Positions 7,213 through 13,721 of a stretch of 13,811 nucleotides of DNA are shown here, piece after piece. The notes under the pieces are model-generated. The model had not been told where the DNA came from and ran no database searches. It was given only the letters and a program-made list of their open reading frames with translations. The stretch comes from Methanobacteriota archaeon (GTDB lineage: Archaea > Thermoplasmatota > Thermoplasmata > RBG-16-68-12). The position numbers were made by a program, and so were the translations under genes. Within the stretch, counting starts at the first letter, position 1, and each line of letters opens with the position of its first letter. Location: contig VBLV01000146.1 in NCBI GenBank assembly GCA_005879045.1, positions 1 to 13,811 of the forward strand, written 5' to 3'.

Positions 7213-7671
7213 ATGGACAAGAAAGTGAAGAAGAAAGTCCTGCAACAAATTCCATACGGCGCGTACATCGTCGGCACGCAGACCGAGGATGGAAAGGACT
7301 GGCTGATGTTCGGCACGTGGCTGATGCAGACGTCTTTCAAGCCCACGCTCGTCGCGTTCGCGTTCCGCAAAGATAGCCGGACCCTGGCGAACGTCCGACG
7401 ATTGAAGTCGTTCGCGGTCTCGTTCCTCAGAGAGGGCTCGCAGGACGTCGCCGAATTAGTCCTCGATGGAGCGTTCGAGAAGGTGAAGACGGAGCGGACT
7501 GCGTCCGGCCTTCCGGTGCTCACGGATGGCGCGGGCTGGATCGAATGTCACGTCGTCGAGCAGATTCCGCAAGGGGACCATCCGGTCGTCCTCGCCGAGG
7601 TCGCCGACGTCGGTCCTGGAAAGGGCAAGCCGATCTTTCTGGACTCGCTCGGCTGGCATTATGGGGGCTGA
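7213..7671 (+). CDS. flavin reductase-like FMN-binding protein
   Basis: 152 residues. It matches the flavin-reductase-like split-barrel fold: IPYGAYIVGT (13-22), a central MFGTWLMQTSFKPTLVAFAF stretch (32-51) that would hold FMN, DSRTLANVRRLKSFAVSFL (54-72) and a C-terminal LAEVADV. Such proteins reduce flavin with NAD(P)H or act as small flavoproteins; the electron partner is unknown. The ATG at 7213 has GGTGG a few bases upstream, complementary to the anti-Shine-Dalgarno, and a weak AT-rich element (TTGATTAG, 7174-7181) about 35 bases upstream. It lies 74 bases after the QW-repeat gene and converges on the ABC permease gene with a 10-base gap. Confidence 0.85.
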   Translation: MDKKVKKKVLQQIPYGAYIVGTQTEDGKDWLMFGTWLMQTSFKPTLVAFAFRKDSRTLANVRRLKSFAVSFLREGSQDVAELVLDGAFEKVKTERTASGLPVLTDGAGWIECHVVEQIPQGDHPVVLAEVADVGPGKGKPIFLDSLGWHYGG

Positions 7672-7681
7672 ACACCGGCGA

Positions 7682-8530
7682 CTAGGCGGCCGTCTCGCCC
7701 CGGAGTAGCCATCGACTCATCAAGAGATACGCGACGAAGGACACGAGCATCAGGACGACGGAGTATGCGGACGCGAGTTCGAGGGAGCCGGCCTCGGCCT
7801 GCGTGAAGATGGCAATCGGGGCGGTCTTCAGGACGGCCGAGACGACGATGATCGTGGCCCCGAACTCCGCAATGCTGCGTGAGAGGACCAGGACCGATCC
7901 GGCGACCAGCCCGGGTTTCAGCTGAGGCAAGGTAATCGTCAGGAAGACATGAAGGCGGTTCGCTCCCAGACTGCGGGCCGCGCTCTCCAGATGGGTGTCC
8001 AGCTTGACCAGCACCGCCGCCATCGAGCGGACCATATACGGGAACGTCTCGATCATGTGCGCGAATACGAGGATCCACAACGTCCAGGTGAGCGACAGCG
8101 GGTTCCCGAACAGGAACTGGGTGATCGCCGCGGACGGACCGAACGGCCCGTAGAACGACAGGAGGGCGAGCCCGACCACGACGCTCGGCACCGCGATCGT
8201 GATGTTGCTCAGGGTGTCGAGCGTCTTCGCGCCAAGGACCTTCTCACGGACCGTCGAGTAGGCGATGAGCGTCCCGAACAGCAACTGGAAGACGACCACG
8301 ATGACCGCAATCTCGAAGCTGCGGATGAGCGGACCATACAGGCCCGGTTGGGAGAAGAGTTGGCCGTACCACGTCAGCGTGAAGGTCCCTTTGCCGCTCA
8401 GGACCGACGACGTGAAGCTGAAGGCGAAGACAGTCGCGAGGGGACCGAGTACGAACAGGCCGAACAAAAACCAGACAGTGACGGTCCAAATCGTTCGCTC
8501 GAGCGTGGTGCGTCGGAACGGCCATCTCAT
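7682..8530 (-). CDS. ABC transporter permease (ModB/CysW-like)
   Basis: 282 residues with about six transmembrane helices (~14-40, 68-92, 108-126, 147-162, 206-230, 254-272). The EAA loop, which contacts the ATPase, is at 182-207 (ESAARSLGAN...LPQLKPG). SRSIAEFGAT at 217-226 is close to the signature of sulfate, molybdate and tungstate permeases. It is the only permease in the operon, so it presumably works as a homodimer, as ModB does. The ATG at 8530 follows a purine-rich GGGGAGAGGGGAT and lies 28 bases after the binding-protein stop. The frame extends upstream but that part is Arg/Ser-rich overlap with the binding-protein gene. Substrate is uncertain, because the partner binding protein looks more like the iron(III) type. 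Confidence 0.85.
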   Translation of the reverse strand: MRWPFRRTTLERTIWTVTVWFLFGLFVLGPLATVFAFSFTSSVLSGKGTFTLTWYGQLFSQPGLYGPLIRSFEIAVIVVVFQLLFGTLIAYSTVREKVLGAKTLDTLSNITIAVPSVVVGLALLSFYGPFGPSAAITQFLFGNPLSLTWTLWILVFAHMIETFPYMVRSMAAVLVKLDTHLESAARSLGANRLHVFLTITLPQLKPGLVAGSVLVLSRSIAEFGATIIVVSAVLKTAPIAIFTQAEAGSLELASAYSVVLMLVSFVAYLLMSRWLLRGETAA

Positions 8531-8558
8531 CCGGATCCCCTCTCCCCGAGAATCCCGG

Positions 8559-9542
8559 TCATCCCCCGACGACATACTTCGGCAGCGTGGATTCCAAGGT
8601 CCGCCACTGGGACCAGCCGTAGTTGAGGACCACCGACCCGGGCACCGGGAGCGGAATGCCTCCCGCCGGGTCGGAAAATCCCGGCAGGACCGCACGGAAG
8701 TAGAATCGACTGATGTTCGATTGAATCTCGTCCCGGTACAGGAAATCGACGAAGGGCATCGCCATCGGATTTGGATGGCCTTTGACGATGCCCGCCGAGA
8801 ACATGACGGGGACCAGGAAGCGTTGTCCCCCGAGGAGGGGGAGATCGAACGCGACCCGCGCGCCTTGTTTCAAGTAGAACAACGTGACGCCTTCGTAGCC
8901 CAACGTGATGTCGAACGCCCCGTCGACGATGCCGAGAATGTTCGCGCGGGCATTGGCCGGCTGGACGACCGTGTGGGCCAAGGCTCGAGCCCCGGCGGCG
9001 GCCGAGACATTCTCGAAGAACAGGACGGCGTAGATGCCATTGTTGCTCAGGAGAGGGTGCGGAAATCCGAACGTCGTGTCGAAGGTCGCGAGATCCGGGG
9101 TGGGACTGAGCTGGGGGTCGTACACTTCCACGAGGGGGCTCCACGCGAAGGCGTACCATAGGTGCCCTCCGGCCACACTCCGACTCGCGAAATTCGGCGG
9201 GACCGATGCGTTCCGCGCGATCTGGAACGGCAGGAAGTAGCCGGCGTCAAATCCCTTTTCCAAGTAGAGCGGGGACGCGTGGAGGAACAGATCGGCCTCG
9301 GGATGGCCGCCGGACATCCGAAGCCGATTGTACTCCTCGCCCGCGCTCACGTAGACGAGGGTGACGTCCGTGCCGGTCGCCGCATGAAACCGGGGGACGA
9401 CGAGTGACTCGAGCAGATCCCGGAGGGCGGGCGTTGTGTAGACGACGAGGGTCCCTTGCTGGACTTTGTAGAGGTCCGTGAGAGAGAGGGCGAGCCCCGC
9501 GGCCAGGACGAGGGCGGCGATCGAGAACGCCTTATTTCGCAT
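8559..9542 (-). CDS. ABC transporter substrate-binding protein (iron/anion type)
   Basis: 327 residues. An N-terminal hydrophobic segment (~5-22) without a lipobox cysteine would act as signal or membrane anchor, placing the protein outside the membrane. The mature part begins with TLVVYTTPALRDLLESLVVP (31-50), then a TGTDVTLVYVSAGEEYNRL segment and a PEADLFLHASPLYLEKG segment. This is the layout of family-1 binding proteins for ferric iron, thiamine or phosphonate. It does not match the tungstate-binding WtpA pattern I know. A later GYEGVTLFYLKQGARVAFDLP and a near-terminal PFVDFLYRDEIQ segment fit the same group. The ATG at 9542 lies inside the end of the ATPase gene (11-base overlap), so the operon is tightly coupled. 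The ligand cannot be decided from sequence alone. Confidence 0.85.
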   Translation of the reverse strand: MRNKAFSIAALVLAAGLALSLTDLYKVQQGTLVVYTTPALRDLLESLVVPRFHAATGTDVTLVYVSAGEEYNRLRMSGGHPEADLFLHASPLYLEKGFDAGYFLPFQIARNASVPPNFASRSVAGGHLWYAFAWSPLVEVYDPQLSPTPDLATFDTTFGFPHPLLSNNGIYAVLFFENVSAAAGARALAHTVVQPANARANILGIVDGAFDITLGYEGVTLFYLKQGARVAFDLPLLGGQRFLVPVMFSAGIVKGHPNPMAMPFVDFLYRDEIQSNISRFYFRAVLPGFSDPAGGIPLPVPGSVVLNYGWSQWRTLESTLPKYVVGG

Positions 9543-10419
9543 CGCGTTGCCACACCTCGATTCGCTCGGCCTCGGCTCCCTTCTTCACCATGACGTGGAC
9601 TTTCTCTCCCCCGCGGACGTCTGGGATGTGCACCGGAATCTGGGCACCGCCATCGAGCGTGATGTACGGTGACCCGTCCGGACCCATCTGCACGATGGCG
9701 TCTGCGAACAGCACCATCTTCATGAAATCCTGGATGAACGGGTCGGAGTGTTTCATCATCGTCTCAGGAGAACCCGAGGCGACGACCCGGCCGTCGTTCA
9801 ACACGATCATCCGCCGCGCGAACATGAACGCCTCTTCCTGATCGTGGGTGATGAACAGGGTCGTCACTTTCTGCCGTCGGATGATCGATCGGACTTCTTG
9901 CACGACTTGGGTGCGCATCGTCGCGTCGAGCGAGCCGAACGCCTCGTCTAGGAGGAGGATCCTGGGACCCACGCAGAGCGCGCGGGCGAGGGCGACGCGC
10001 TGCCGCTCGCCACCTGATAGCTCCCGCGGAAATCGATTCTCTTTCCCCTGCAGGTGAACGAGGTCGAGCATCTCCGAAATCCGCTCCTGCGCGATGTCAG
10101 CCGGGACCCTCCTCGCGCGCAATCCGTACCCGATGTTGTCCGCTACGGAGAGGTGCGGAAAGAGGGCGAAGCTCTGGTAGACGACCCCGATCCCGCGACG
10201 TTCCGTCGGCAGCTGGCCGACTTCCTGGCCATCGATGAAGATCTCCCCTGCCTCGGGCGTCAGTTCCCCCAGGATGCACCGGAAGAGCGTGGTCTTTCCG
10301 CCGCCCGAGGGACCCAAGATCGCGGCCAACTCGCCGTCCTGAAGTCCGAAGGTCACATCCTTCAGAACCGGGTGGCCGTCGATGGACTTGCTGAGCCCTC
10401 GGACCTCGAGGGTGGGCAT
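9532..10419 (-). CDS. ABC transporter ATP-binding protein
   Basis: 295 residues. It energises the importer encoded by the next two genes. Walker A GPSGGGKT is at 36-43, Q-loop Gln82, signature LSGGERQRVALARAL at 134-148, Walker B ILLLDEA at 154-160 and H-loop His192. The D-loop region reads DEAFGSLD, where DEPFGALD is usual; the catalytic Glu159 is kept. Residues ~235-290 form a TOBE-like regulatory domain, as in FbpC, PotA and CysA. The ATG at 10419 (MPTLEVRGL) is preferred over an upstream GC-rich extension, because the ABC fold starts at this point. It is the first gene of the ABC operon and is divergent from the TfoX-like gene across 149 bases. Confidence 0.92.
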   Translation of the reverse strand: MPTLEVRGLSKSIDGHPVLKDVTFGLQDGELAAILGPSGGGKTTLFRCILGELTPEAGEIFIDGQEVGQLPTERRGIGVVYQSFALFPHLSVADNIGYGLRARRVPADIAQERISEMLDLVHLQGKENRFPRELSGGERQRVALARALCVGPRILLLDEAFGSLDATMRTQVVQEVRSIIRRQKVTTLFITHDQEEAFMFARRMIVLNDGRVVASGSPETMMKHSDPFIQDFMKMVLFADAIVQMGPDGSPYITLDGGAQIPVHIPDVRGGEKVHVMVKKGAEAERIEVWQRDAK

Positions 10420-10444
10420 TCCAACGGGCCCCAAGGGGGTGGGG

Positions 10445-10455
10445 GTAGAAATACG
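10445..10455 (-). promoter_or_regulatory. weak TATA-like element for the ABC operon
   Basis: On the minus strand the sequence reads GTATTTCTA-like and is centred about 30 bases upstream of the ATG at 10419. That spacing suits a near-leaderless archaeal transcript. The remainder of the 149-base divergent region holds a G-run and no other clear signal. Confidence 0.3.
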
Positions 10456-10530
10456 TGCGGAATTCGGCCCGGGAATGGCGTGCGTGGAGCGCCTGTTTCC
10501 AGGAAACGACGAGCCGCGCCAGCAGGTCAT

Positions 10531-10541
10531 GGTTTTTGAAC
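10531..10541 (+). promoter_or_regulatory. weak TATA-like element for the TfoX-like gene
   Basis: GGTTTTTGAAC is the only AT-rich stretch between the divergent genes on this side. It is centred about 33 bases before the ATG at 10569, which would give a leader of only a few bases. Weak match to a TATA box. Confidence 0.25.
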
Positions 10542-10568
10542 CCGCGAGCGGTTGCCCTCCCGCCACGC

Positions 10569-10919
10569 ATGACGTATTCGCAGGCCCAAGCCGCGCGAGT
10601 CCGCAAAGCACTCGCGGGCCGCAAAGAAATCACCGAGAAAGAAATGTTCGGCGGGATCGCATTCCTCCTCGGCGGCAACATGTGCGTCGGCATTCACGCT
10701 GACGATCTCATTGTGCGAATCGAGCCCTCGACGACCGAAACGATGTTGAAGGAACCGGGCGCGAAACCGTTCGACCTGGCCGGGGCCCGTGCCATGTCCG
10801 GCTGGCTGCTCGTGGCCCCGGCGGGATACCGCACGGAGGCCACGCTCCAAACGTGGGTTGCGCGCGGGGTCGGATTCGCCTCGTCGTTACCGAAGAAGCA
10901 ACCGGGCCGGAAGCGGTAG
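10569..10919 (+). CDS. TfoX N-terminal domain protein
   Basis: 116 residues. EKEMFGGIAFLLGGNMCVGI (23-42) followed by DDLIVRI (45-51), and the later RAMSGWLLV (74-82), match the TfoX N-terminal domain. In gamma-proteobacteria TfoX (Sxy) helps switch on competence genes together with CRP. Standalone N-domains like this one are widespread in bacteria and some archaea and have no settled function. The C-terminal domain is missing, as is usual for the standalone form. A basic tail (PKKQPGRKR) ends the protein. The ATG at 10569 starts directly before the conserved helix; the longer upstream frame is not conserved in character. It precedes the Ada-like fusion gene by 115 bases. Confidence 0.85.
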   Translation: MTYSQAQAARVRKALAGRKEITEKEMFGGIAFLLGGNMCVGIHADDLIVRIEPSTTETMLKEPGAKPFDLAGARAMSGWLLVAPAGYRTEATLQTWVARGVGFASSLPKKQPGRKR

Positions 10920-11002
10920 TCCGGGCTCAAGTGAATCCCATGCGATTCGGATGGGCAGGCCGTTCGTCAAGACCTCCGTATCGCGCGCGCCCGGGGTCTG
11001 AG

Positions 11003-11027
11003 CCGGCGAATCACCGGCGATCGCCGG
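11003..11027. promoter_or_regulatory. operator-like palindrome with extra half-site
   Basis: A perfect 14-bp palindrome CCGGCGATCGCCGG lies at 11014-11027. The half-site CCGGCGA is repeated at 11003-11009, exactly 11 bases upstream, on the same face of the helix. It sits just upstream of the HTH-MGMT gene. AGTATGATG (11032-11040) could serve as TATA box if translation starts at 11065 or later, placing the repeat directly upstream of the core promoter. No T-run follows, so it is not an intrinsic terminator. GC-rich palindromes also arise by chance. Confidence 0.4.
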
Positions 11028-11034
11028 CCCAAGT

Positions 11035-12324
11035 ATGATGCTTTCGGCCGCCATACCGGGAAACATGTGTGCTCGCATGACGACACAGATGAGCTTCGCG
11101 ACTCGGTCCGAAGGGCCTCTCCAAGAAGTCACGGAACGACGTCCGGGCCTTGCGATCGATGCGTATCCTCTGGGCCGTCTCCTGCTCCTCCGCTGCTTTG
11201 GAGATGTGGAGGGCATTGATGCGGCGGCCGAGATCAACGGTCCCGGCGGCAAGGTGCTGCATGCGACGAGGACCGGGGACGAGGTCACGCTGTTGCTCGA
11301 CGGCTCGGGCCGCGAGGAGGAAATCATCGCATCGCTCGCAGATCAGAGCGCGCACCTCATCCCGCCGATTCGTTGGCAGCGTGGCGAAGCTCGGGTCACG
11401 CTGGTCCTCGAGGACGGGGCCGACCCGCGAGCCCTGCTCGATCAGTTCCCCGGCGCCCGCCTCGTTTCGAAGGGCCGGCCGACACCGACGCATGGAGATC
11501 GGGTCGCCTATTCGTCCCCTCTCTTCTTGCCCAAGCTCACCGAGAAGCAGGCGCGGGCTCTCCTGGCGGCGTACGAAGCGGGGTACTACGAGTTCCCGCG
11601 GAAGGCGACGACGGAACAGGTCAGCCTCTCTCTCGGGATCGCTCGGAGCACTTTCGAACAGCACCTGAACCGGGCCGAGCATCACGTCGTCCGGGCGATG
11701 CTCCCGATGGTCCGCGTGCGTACCGGCCGAGAAGACGGGGAGGCGCTGGAAGTCTACTCCAAGTTCAGTCGTGAACTTGGGCTGTACGTCGAGCTCGAGG
11801 TGTTGGGGGATCGCGTCGCCGCGGTGAGGCTGGCTCGCAAGGCTCCTCGAGAGACCGCGGGATCGGACCACCCCTACCTGGCCCGGATCCTCGAGCATAT
11901 CCACACCGGGAACGGGGACTTGCGGGACATTCCGGTCGACCTCGAAGTCGCGCCGTTCGAAAGGGAGGTCCTCGACTTCTTGCGGACGATTCCTCCAGGC
12001 GAGACGATCACGTACGGCGAGATCGCACGCCGCCTCGGTCGGCCAGGAGCGAGCCGCGCGGTCGGGACCGCCTGCGCGCGGAACCCGGCCGTGATTGTGA
12101 TTCCTTGCCATCGAGTGGTCCCGAAGTCCGGCGGACTCGGGAACTACTCCTCCGAGGGCGGCCCCGAGACGAAACGGAAGCTCCTCGAACGGGAGGGGGC
12201 GAGTTTGGCCCTCGCGATGAAGACGCATCCCATAAGACGGGATCGGAACGTCGAGCCGAGAGAAGCGGCCCCGCCTCGCCCAGAAACCCTTCGCACATCG
12301 GAGTCGGGTCGTCAACCCTCATAA
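11035..12324 (+). CDS. HTH_10 regulator fused to O6-alkylguanine-DNA alkyltransferase (Ada-like)
   Basis: 429 residues with three parts. Residues ~40-160 resemble the N-terminal region of archaeal HTH_10 regulators and hold no Cys cluster. Residues 167-222 are an HTH_10 (bacterio-opsin activator) domain: LTEKQARALLAAYEAGYYEF, PRKAT, LGIARSTFEQHLNRAE. Residues ~240-393 are a complete MGMT domain. It has TITYGEIA (324-331), the Arg finger in SRAVGTA (Arg341), Asn350, and active-site Cys358 in IPCHRVV. MGMT moves a methyl group from O6-methylguanine to Cys358 irreversibly. The architecture parallels bacterial Ada but uses an archaeal HTH and lacks the four-Cys N-Ada domain. The tail (394-429) is Pro/Arg-rich. 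The start is uncertain: ATG codons at 11035, 11038, 11065, 11077 and 11089 are all in frame, and the shorter ones fit the promoter layout better. Confidence 0.88.
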   Translation: MMLSAAIPGNMCARMTTQMSFATRSEGPLQEVTERRPGLAIDAYPLGRLLLLRCFGDVEGIDAAAEINGPGGKVLHATRTGDEVTLLLDGSGREEEIIASLADQSAHLIPPIRWQRGEARVTLVLEDGADPRALLDQFPGARLVSKGRPTPTHGDRVAYSSPLFLPKLTEKQARALLAAYEAGYYEFPRKATTEQVSLSLGIARSTFEQHLNRAEHHVVRAMLPMVRVRTGREDGEALEVYSKFSRELGLYVELEVLGDRVAAVRLARKAPRETAGSDHPYLARILEHIHTGNGDLRDIPVDLEVAPFEREVLDFLRTIPPGETITYGEIARRLGRPGASRAVGTACARNPAVIVIPCHRVVPKSGGLGNYSSEGGPETKRKLLEREGASLALAMKTHPIRRDRNVEPREAAPPRPETLRTSESGRQPS

Positions 12325-12332
12325 CGGGACAC

Positions 12333-12338
12333 GGAGGT
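12333..12338 (+). promoter_or_regulatory. Shine-Dalgarno for the RidA gene
   Basis: GGAGGT lies 11 bases before the ATG at 12350 and nine bases after the preceding stop (TAA, 12322-12324). It fixes the RidA start and suggests translation from an mRNA shared with the HTH-MGMT gene. Confidence 0.6.
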
Positions 12339-12349
12339 ACCGGCGGACC

Positions 12350-12850
12350 ATGCACAAAGAAGCGATCCAGACCGATCTCCCCGCGATCGGACTGCCGTTC
12401 TCCTGGGGCGTGAAGCTCGGGGACCTCGTGTTCGTCGCGGGGCAAGGGCCTCTCGGCGCGGATGGCAAAGTCATCGAGGGTGACATCCGGTTCCAGACCC
12501 GGAAGACATTGGAGAACTTCCGGAAGGTCGTCGAAGCCGCGGGCTCGGGCCTCGACCACGTCCTTTCGACGACCGTGTATCTGAAGGACCTCGAGGACTT
12601 CCGCGGGATGAACGAAATCTACTCGGAATTCTTCTCCGAGGAACCTCGACCCGCTCGGGCGACGGTCCGGGCCGACCTCCTCCTCGGCATGCAGGTCGAA
12701 ATCCAGGGCATCGCCTACATCCCAGAAGGCGAAAGGCTTCAATCCCGGCGGCGCATCCGGGCGTCGATGGCCAAGAAGAAGAAATCGAAGAAGGCCGCGA
12801 AGAAGAAAGCCTACTACGCTGGCCGCAAGGAAAAGAAGGCGAAGAGGTAG
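12350..12850 (+). CDS. RidA family protein with lysine-rich C-terminal tail
   Basis: 166 residues. Residues 1-125 are a RidA (YjgF/YER057c/UK114) domain: DLVFVAGQGPL (25-35), QTRKTLENFRKVVEAAG (49-65), TTVYLKDLEDF (74-84), PARATV with Arg103 and VEIQGIA (116-122). Arg103 and Glu117 match the residues that bind the substrate carboxylate and act in imine hydrolysis, so hydrolysis of reactive enamines or imines is likely. The domain normally ends near residue 125. Here a basic tail follows, with Lys/Arg making up most of residues 140-166. The tail opens with an in-frame ATG (12767) that could also start a separate 27-residue peptide. The end converges on the primase gene with seven bases between stops. 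Confidence 0.88.
   Translation: MHKEAIQTDLPAIGLPFSWGVKLGDLVFVAGQGPLGADGKVIEGDIRFQTRKTLENFRKVVEAAGSGLDHVLSTTVYLKDLEDFRGMNEIYSEFFSEEPRPARATVRADLLLGMQVEIQGIAYIPEGERLQSRRRIRASMAKKKKSKKAAKKKAYYAGRKEKKAKR
12767..12850 (+). other. lysine-rich tail or internal 27-residue ORF
   Basis: From Met140 of the RidA frame the sequence reads MAKKKKSKKAAKKKAYYAGR and seven further residues, mostly Lys. It resembles small nucleic-acid-binding basic peptides or tails. It may be a RidA extension gained by loss of a stop codon, or a gene read from the internal ATG. No clear Shine-Dalgarno precedes that ATG, which favours the extension. Confidence 0.4.
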
Positions 12851-12857
12851 CCGGCGG

Positions 12858-13664
12858 CTAGAGGCGCGGGACCGTCCGAGGATCGTCGTAGCGGAACTTC
12901 GGCACATCACCGCGAGGGAGCGGGATGACAATCCGAGAGACCATCCCGTGAAGGGAATACGGGAGTCGGATGAGCCGCATCTCGCCCGAGGTGACCCATT
13001 CGTCCATCGCATATCGCTGCGCGAACCGCGTGGCCATCCGGGTCCGCTCTCTCCGCGTCAAACGAAAAGCGTCGTCGTCAAAGACATGGACATGGAAGCC
13101 GCGTCCGGAGTAGACGACCCTTAACCGAGTCCATTGTTCGGAGAGCTCGTCGTACAACGCGACCGCTTGACGACGGACCTCTTCGAATTCCCAATCGCAG
13201 AACGAGAGGCCCTGATGTCTGCGCATCTTCGCCTCGATGTCTCCGTGGATCGGGCAGTCCAGGTTCTCCGGATCCAGATCGAATGCGAGCTCTTGCCCCC
13301 GGAACAGGGGACTCCGCCAGGCGCGCGCATAGTCGAGCCGAGCCTGACGGGCCGCATCCAGGGACGTGTACACATTCCGATCATAGTAAACGCCTTCCGG
13401 CAGGTACTTCACGAGATAGGGGCGAAGGTCCTCCACTTCGCCTGCGTCGTCGACGATCAAGGGAACATTCTTCAAGTGTCGGAAGCGCCGGGGATAAATT
13501 CCGGAATGCCGTCCTAGGATGAGGGCGTACACCCGCTCTCCTTTAGGACGGCCCATCCACTTCGCCGCGGAGCGAAAGTCCATCGATTCCTGGTAGAACC
13601 TTCGACGATCCGCCAGGGATGCGGGGCCGAGATCGTCCGGGAGTTCATACTTCGGGCGGACCAC
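12858..13664 (-). CDS. archaeo-eukaryotic primase small-subunit-like protein (PriS-like)
   Basis: 268 residues. Motif I ELAFDLD (125-131) supplies Asp129 and Asp131. Motif II SGRGFHVHVFD (186-196) supplies His191. Motif III runs from MDEWVTSGEMRLIRLPYSLH (220-239), with Asp221 at the place of the third catalytic aspartate. Between motifs I and II, Cys137, His140, His150 and Cys156 look like the zinc-knuckle ligands. The catalytic set is therefore complete for a primer-synthesising enzyme. After motif III only ~28 residues remain, so it is shorter than archaeal PriS (about 330-350) and lacks its C-terminal extension. The GTG at 13664 is the first start after an in-frame stop; a GGCTTTACCC stretch ~27 bases upstream could be the TATA box. 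It could be the main PriS or a second primase; a large-subunit gene is not in view. Confidence 0.82.
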   Translation of the reverse strand: MVRPKYELPDDLGPASLADRRRFYQESMDFRSAAKWMGRPKGERVYALILGRHSGIYPRRFRHLKNVPLIVDDAGEVEDLRPYLVKYLPEGVYYDRNVYTSLDAARQARLDYARAWRSPLFRGQELAFDLDPENLDCPIHGDIEAKMRRHQGLSFCDWEFEEVRRQAVALYDELSEQWTRLRVVYSGRGFHVHVFDDDAFRLTRRERTRMATRFAQRYAMDEWVTSGEMRLIRLPYSLHGMVSRIVIPLPRGDVPKFRYDDPRTVPRL

Positions 13665-13721
13665 CGCGGGGAATCGCCGCTTGCGGGTAAAGCCTCCCCC
13701 GATGGGCAGAATGCCGAATCG

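Noticed and set aside
8559..9542. Identification as the tungstate-binding protein WtpA
   Set aside because: The characteristic start and Asp/Glu-rich ligand regions of WtpA are not seen; the VVYTTPALRDLL-type opening fits the iron/phosphonate group better.
11011..12315. Long 434-codon open frame on the minus strand
   Set aside because: It lies antisense to the HTH-MGMT gene, which has clear conserved domains. The antisense product is Arg-rich and shows no motif; it is a side effect of GC-rich codon use.
12975..13005. Apparent loss of the third catalytic Asp in the primase (VTSGEMR instead of VTxD)
   Set aside because: Alignment with the eukaryotic PRIM1 pattern LDxxVSxG places the catalytic residue at Asp221, four residues before Thr225, and it is present.
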